NCBI RefSeq assembly: GCF_964340395.1
Contig: NC_135554.1
Location: forward strand, 25,483,092 to 25,505,591
Length of the DNA stretch: 22,500 bases
From: Glandiceps talaboti
Taxonomy: Eukaryota; Hemichordata; Enteropneusta; Spengelidae
Direction: 5' to 3'
Both the position numbers and the translations under genes were made by a program. This document shows, one piece after another, positions 17,017 to 22,500 of the stretch; positions within the stretch are counted from its first letter, which is position 1; every line of letters starts with the position of its first letter. The notes under the pieces are model-generated. The model ran no database searches and was not told where the DNA came from. It was given only the letters and a program-made list of their open reading frames with translations.

Positions 17017-20000
17017 CTATCTTCTTGCTTTCACTCTTGATTTCTGTCTTCTGGCTTTACCAAATCTCTTCTGACCACCCTGTCAATGACAAAAGAAATC
17101 AGTCAAGGTATATGATATATTTATCTTATCATATTGGCACATACTAGTTGCAATAACACAAAGTGATATAAGACGTTGTGGTAGCACACAATGGACATAT
17201 GATGAGAAAGTTGTGAGGATTCCAAAAACTTACCATAACTTGAACATGTCATGTATTTGTTTGAACCCTTTCAATCACTAGCATTAAGATATCCTATACA
17301 GTTAGTATCTTGCATAACGTACTGTCCTTCACCCTTGCCTTCAATAGTATGTTTGGATATAACAGAATAGAAATTGATGCGACTCCATTTGATATAGTAG
17401 TAGCAGTGGACCAAATGGCATAACATCATTACACGGATGACATCTGAGTGATTCTGACAAAAGCTATGTAGTTGCTTCAAAAACTAGATTCCAGTAAGGT
17501 AACTTACTACTACTATGTTCGGATATCTTTAAACTTATATTATATTACATATTTTCATCTTATTTTGTATTGGTTTCTATTGCTATATTTTAAAAAGGTA
17601 ACACAATAGAAGGAACAGAAAAACACAGAAAAGAAGTAGTGAAGCTGTTTGTTAAACTTTGACATACAATAGCTTTAATATAGACTGGCACACTCCATGG
17701 CCTCACCTTAGCTTTACCCTTGCCACCTTGCTTTCCTTTACTGTGTTTAAATGTCCTAAACTTTGAAGTATCTGCAGCACTCTCAGCTGTGTTATATTTG
17801 GACCGTTTTTTCTGACCACCAAGGCCAAACTTCTTGTTTTTGAATGTCCTCTTTGGATTTGGTCTGCAAACAAACAAAACCATGTAAAAATTGCATTTAC
17901 AGTAAACTTGAACAGACAGGTAAGAACAGTCCTAAAAAAAAACTGTGGTAATTGACTTTCTAAAATGACCTATACTTTCATAGTTATTACCAAGTATTGC
18001 GTAGGATGATACATGGTTTAGTAAAACAGTCACAACTTACCCTGGTTTGCCAGATACCTGTGTTTCTTTCTTGGCCTTCTTTCCCTTTCCTTTAAAATCT
18101 GATGGTGGCATTATATTGATATCATCTGTAAAGTTAAGTTTATCTTTCTGGCCTGCAAAGTCAAACAAAAACGTGACATGTACACGGTCTGCTAGTCGAA
18201 CACCAAGACATTTACTGCGAAACCATGGACTGTGATATATAAAATGTTTCCATGGTAACCATTGGAAAGCGTGCTGAACAGGGATAGGAAAGGGTTTCAC
18301 CAGTAGTTTGTCATTCATTTGTAAACCTAGTTTACAATCTCATCAATGCAACTATTAATAATGGCTACTACGTACACTGGTATGTAAACTTTTCAATCTA
18401 AAAACAAATAAATAAAAACTTTCTCATATAAATACAGAGTGGAGTGGATTGTTTGTTTTGCTAAAATACACAAACAATTTGTCCTTTCCTACAAATGTCA
18501 ATAACATTATAATTTGGGAGATGTGTCAAGTCATGTACTAATGCTAAATCTAGTGTCATATTGAACAAAAGAATTTACCTTTTCTGAATTTTTTAACAGA
18601 TTCAAGAAGTTCTTTCTTTTCTTTCCTTCGTTTCTGAAGAACTTCTCGTTGCACCTGAAACAAAGAACCCCATAAATTATTGTGAATGACAGTACATGTC
18701 AGTGTAAACTGTGTCAACATTGGTATCACCCGAATGTTGTTTTGTTGAATGTTACATTTCAGCAAGTCCATCCTGTAATCTATAAATCTATGTAGCAACC
18801 AAAAGACTGCCTAATGTAGCACTATTTTACAAATTTGACATACTTTAGTTAATCCCAAATTCTAAAAGATGGTACGACTATTCCTTTAAAAATGAGATTC
18901 TGTCAAGATGTGTTGAACAGTGACGAGTATACTTTATGTAAAGAATACCTTGTCACACGAATTTTTTGTTGGAGGAAATGAGGTAATATCACTTCATAGT
19001 GTACCACAATAATCCTATTATTCTGATCATATTTTAACTTCTCTGCAGTCGAATTAATGGATTTATAATCAAATCTCAAATTATTTGAAAGTAGTCAAAT
19101 GTTGCTATTGGTCACCATTTTGATTTGCAGTTTGAAAATGACTTGTATAATAGCCCATAATATTGATCAGGAAGACACTGCTTTGTCATTCTTAGCTATT
19201 TTGACCTCTAACTATGGTACATGTTATAGTTAGCATACAATACATATTTTACCTCAAAGTATGGTATATGTTATAGTTAGCATACAATACATATTTTACC
19301 TCCAAGTATGGTACATGTTATAGTTAACATACAATACATATCTTACCTCTTTTCCATATTTTCTGAGGTCTCTTAGCTTCTTTGCTTTCTCAGATCTTTC
19401 CATTGCCAACTGTTTACTTAGTAGTTTCTGTCTGACCTGAAAGATGACAGTAATATCATGTTACATACTAGTACTTTGTTATATTGCAACATGTACATTT
19501 GTACATGTGGTGTTTGATACAACTTAGTCTGTAAGATACGCCATGTCGGGGCGCCCTCACACATCAGAGGCTGGTGAGTGCAGAGCGACATGATATATCT
19601 TAGTCTATATACCACTCTGTATTATCAAAACATAGGGTGTTGCTATGGGTGGTACAGGTATAATCTAATAATGTTCCCCATTCATTTTACCAGTGTTCCT
19701 TACCTATATCTTGTTAAGGTGGCAAGTAGGTACAGTAGGTACATCTACCTGTGTTACCCTGTCACTGCACCCATAGACAGTGGAGGTGAAACCACAATAA
19801 AATATGCTTCACCAGGGTTCCCTACCAGTGTTTTGTTAAGGTGGTAAATAGGTAAATCTACCTGAGTTCCCCTGCTATTTTACCAGGGTTGGCGAATCAG
19901 TATTTTGTTAAGGATGGTAAGTAGGTAATATTTACTTGAGTTCCACATTCATTTTACCAGGCCAACCAGTGAATTTGTTAAGGGTGGTAAGGGAGCAAAA

Positions 20001-22425
20001 TTTTGACCCCCCCCAGTTAATCATATCTTTAGTGTACAGACTGTACACTAGTAAACAGTGACCTACCTTTCTCATGTGTTCATCTGATTTGGCCATTTCT
20101 GCAAAGTAGTCTTCTGGTCTTCTTGTGGGTATATTTAATTTTCTCAATTTTGGCAGTGCTTCCAGCACAGCTGATTGTGCCTGGTGATAACTGTACAAGA
20201 ATAACATTATGTTAGTAATCAAAGGTACCACATAGAAGACTGGTTTATAAAGTATATACTCACATCTGTACTACTAGTCTGTAAGATAAGATATTCATGC
20301 CATGCTATCAGCTATCACTCACATCTGTACTACTAGTCTGTAAGATATGACATTCATGCCATGCTATCAGCTATCACTCACATCTATACTACTAGTCTGT
20401 AAGATATGACATTCATGCCACACTATCAGCTACCACTCACATCTGTACTACTAGTCTGTAAGATATGACATTCATGCCATGCTATCAGCTACCACTCACA
20501 TCTGTACTACTACTAGTACTAGTCTGTAAGATATGACATTCATGCCATGCTATCAGCTATCACTCACGTCTGTACTACTAGTCTTTAAGATAAGACATTC
20601 ATGCCATGCTATCAGCTATCACTCACATCTATACTACTAGTCTGTAAGATATGACATTCATGCCACACTATCAGCTATCACTCACATCTGTACTACTAGT
20701 CTGTAAGATATGACATTCATGCCATGCTATCAGCTACCACTCACATCTGTACTACTACTAGTACTAGTCTGTAAGATATGACATTCATGCCATGCTATCA
20801 GCTACCACTCATGTCTGTACTACTACTAGTACTAGTCTGTAAGATATGACATTCATGCCACACTATCAGCTACCACTCACATCTGTACTACTACTAGTAC
20901 TAGTCTGTAAGATATGACATTCATGCCATGCTATCAGCTACCACTCATGTCTGTACTACTAGTCTGTAAGATATGACATTCACTCACATCTGTACTACTA
21001 GTCTGTAAGATATGACATTCATGCCATGCTATCAGCTACCACTCACATCTGTACTACTAGTCTGTAAGATATGACATTCATGCCATGCTATCACCTATCA
21101 CTCACACCTGTACTACTAGTCTAGTCTGTAAGATATGACATTCATGCCATGCTATCAGCTATCACTCACGTCTGTACTACTAGTCTGTAAGATACGGCAT
21201 TCATGCCACGCTATCAGCTATCACAAATTCAAGCCTGATAGAGCTGACCAACATGACATATCTTACAGTGAGTCGATCTATATTCCAGTCCCCTTTGATT
21301 CAAAGGAGGCCTCAATTGAAACACACTGGGTTATGATCATTCTAATGTTACTGTAGTGAACTACTTATTATTTTTATTTTTCTAAATTTTATATGCAGTG
21401 AAGCAAATTGATGATTCTCTCAAGTACCCACAAGTAACTTATTCAATCAAAAGTAAATTTTACTTGTATTTAAATTCGAGCAAAAAAGGCATCATTGCAG
21501 GGCTGCAAACTGGTCACTGTTATTCTGGTCAGCTGTCAGGATAAACATTTGAGTTTGAGTTTCATAATATGTCCAATAAATACTTACAATTTTATCTCTC
21601 TTTTGAAATCATTATTCATAGTATCAGTATCATCAGTCTCACTTTTCTCCGTCTTCTCATCATCTGCTGACTTCGCAGTTATTTCCATTCTTTCGATCCA
21701 ATCAAGATCCTTCTTAAAATTTTCAATTTTTTCTTGTAATCCATTCTACAACAGAACATAAAATATGTAGAATAATTGTATGCTAATTTTTAATAGTTGA
21801 ACTTGATGCTCATAATTTCTCTAAAAGTATTAAAAGGTAAAATCAATTTAGTCATTTAATTTTTTGCCAGTGGAATTTTTATACTTTTTGTCTAAACATA
21901 ATTGTTGAACATGTGTATGTGCATATACACATGTATGCATATATGTTATGTATGTATGTATGTATGTATGTATGTATGTATGTATGTATGTATGTATGTA
22001 TGTATGTATGTATGTGTGTATGTATGTGTGTGAATGTGTGTGTGAGTGTGAGTGTGTGTGTGTGTGTGTGAATGAATGTATGTGTGTGTCTGTGTGTGCA
22101 TTTGCATTAGTAGAGGTATGCATGGTTTGTTTGTTTTTTGTCAATTTGTTTGTTTGTTTGTTTGTTTGTTGTATCATTTCAGGTCTTGTGCCTAAAGATA
22201 TGAAGATAAAACAATTCCTTTGCCAAACTAATGTGACACTGAAACCAACGTTCACGTTTAGTTCAAACTCAGACCACTTTTAGTGGTAAAATATTTACAA
22301 TGTATAATGCTAGTTATCAGTTACATGTGTTGTTGACTTACCACGTTGTTCACATACTGTCGTGGAGCACGTGTTGGAACGTACAGTCCGGGTTTCATTT
22401 CCCCTCGACTGAAAGCAAGCCGCAA
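17017..22425 (-). CDS. EBNA1BP2: rRNA-processing protein EBP2 (EBNA1-binding protein 2 homolog), 5'-partial, eight exons
   Basis: Exons from 5' to 3': 22425-22342, 21745-21588, 20190-20067, 19436-19347, 18654-18579, 18152-18041, 17863-17707, 17079-17017. All are GT-AG and phase-consistent, giving 287 residues plus TAG. The acidic N-terminal exon of the family must lie beyond the right edge. EBP2 is a nucleolar scaffold for pre-60S ribosome assembly and 27S pre-rRNA processing (established in yeast and human). Seen in order: AFSRGEMKPGLYVP; NGLQEKIENFKKDLDWIERM; a variable acidic stretch; FYHQAQSAVLEALPKL; the hallmark IPTRRPEDYFAEMAKSDEHM; a coiled-coil-like basic helix RQKLLSKQLAMERSEKAKKL and LRKYGKEVQREVLQKR; then a Lys/Gly-rich tail with FKNKKFGLGGQKKRSKYNT and a final GGQKRFGKARR, a nucleolar-localisation type of sequence. 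Length without the first exon fits the ~306-residue human protein. Introns 17080-17706, 18153-18578 and 18655-19346 show no other genes. Confidence 0.96.
19214..19354. repeat. 47 bp tandem triplication containing an EBP2 5' splice site
   Basis: Three units of exactly 47 bp start at ATGG (19214, 19261, 19308). Each holds CATGTTATAGTTA(G/A)CATAC. The unit next to the exon carries the authentic EBP2 donor (GAG|GTAAGATATG in gene sense), while the two others carry GAG|GTAAAATATG at the equivalent place. Confidence 0.9.
19529..19603. repeat. Palindromic MITE-like element, ~75 bp
   Basis: Left CTGTAAGATACGCCATGTCG and right CGACATGATATATCTTAG are inverted copies. The middle holds CCTCAC-ATCAGAGG-CTGGTGAG, which can extend the stem. 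Same family as 21185-21268 and 16906-16992. Confidence 0.75.
19679..19998. repeat. Degenerate ~70-80 bp tandem repeat (TTTACCAG / TTGTTAAGG)
   Basis: Four diverged units contain ATTTTACCAG(G/T), then TTTGTTAAGG(G)TGGTAAGTAGGTA, then CTACCTGAGTTCC; they begin near 19679, 19808, 19877 and 19950. A non-repeat insert of about 45 bp separates the first two. It lies in the EBP2 intron between exons 19347-19436 and 20067-20190. Confidence 0.75.
20258..21225. repeat. ~60 bp minisatellite, about 16 units, derived from a palindromic element
   Basis: Each unit reads ACTCACATCTGTACTACTAG, then TCTGTAAGATATGACATTCA, then TGCCATGCTATCAGCTACC. Some units carry an extra TACTAGTAC (about 68 bp), one near 20975 is truncated, and the variant GCCACACTATCAG recurs at about 20415, 20659 and 20855, suggesting higher-order duplication. 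It fills most of the EBP2 intron between exons 20067-20190 and 21588-21745. Confidence 0.95.
21185..21268. repeat. Full-length palindromic MITE-like element at the end of the minisatellite
   Basis: CTGTAAGATA and TATCTTACAG are perfect 10 bp terminal inverted repeats. Extended, they match for about 20 bp with a few differences (CTGTAAGATACGGCATTCAT against CTGTAAGATATGTCATGTTG). The left half equals the minisatellite unit, and the right half (GCCTGATAGAGCTGACCAAC) is absent from the array. Confidence 0.75.
21946..22172. repeat. Compound microsatellite (TATG)n, (TG)n, (TTTG)n
   Basis: A TATG run (about 21946-22028), imperfect TG/TGAG (about 22029-22100) and a TTTG run (about 22126-22170) lie in the EBP2 intron 21746-22341. 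Tyr/Val/Cys-rich and Thr/His-rich frames across it are artefacts. Confidence 0.95.
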
Positions 22426-22500
22426 CTGTAACGAAAAAATCAAACAAAGATCAGATTTTCATGATCACAGTTTTCACATTAGAATATACTTCACGTAACG

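Noticed and set aside
21848-22283. Frames of 111 and 135 codons with Tyr-Val-Cys and Thr-His repeats
   Set aside because: Translations of the TATG/TG/TTTG microsatellite; the interval is an EBP2 intron.

Overview
The window is a piece of a eukaryotic nuclear genome, almost certainly from a marine invertebrate animal. It has many short GT-AG introns, AT-rich non-coding DNA, abundant microsatellites and miniature palindromic repeats, and gene products that align with metazoan families. From memory, family composition and gene order suggest an invertebrate deuterostome (acorn worm or amphioxus grade), but a lophotrochozoan cannot be excluded. No prokaryotic, organellar or viral genes were seen.

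Layout, left to right. (1) On the + strand at 223-4287 lie the last four exons of a secreted or surface-anchored DOMON-domain protein, with its 5' end outside the window. Its last intron holds a 1.77 kb DNA transposon (2001-3766) whose long inverted arms are arrays of a ~21 bp unit; the transposon carries a promoter-like core and a single SAM-like first exon. (2) At 4288-5800 is mostly featureless DNA with one possible orphan signal-peptide exon (4868-4927). (3) On the - strand at 11523-5915 is a complete 11-exon FZR1/CDH1 gene (491 aa), the APC/C co-activator. (4) At 11559-12470 is a shared divergent promoter with a CRE palindrome, a forkhead-type motif and RFX X-box-like half-sites. (5) On the + strand at 12471-15365 is a complete 4-exon CFAP144 (FAM183) gene (136 aa), a ciliary axoneme protein. 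(6) On the - strand at 22425-17017 is EBNA1BP2/EBP2, a nucleolar ribosome-biogenesis factor; the eight 3' exons (287 aa) are present and the acidic N-terminal exon lies beyond the right edge.

The genes do not form one pathway. CFAP144 and EBP2 stand tail to tail, as I recall them on human chromosome 1p34, so this looks like very old conserved linkage. FZR1 and CFAP144 are head to head and may share regulatory DNA.

The most interesting non-genic structure is repeat biology. There is a transposon with subterminal-array inverted repeats and an intact 6 bp target-site duplication. A small palindromic MITE family (CTGTAAGATA ends) occurs in several places, and one half of it has expanded into a ~1 kb minisatellite inside an EBP2 intron. 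A 47 bp intronic triplication has copied an EBP2 5' splice site. A G-quadruplex-type tract begins about 13 bp after a splice donor.
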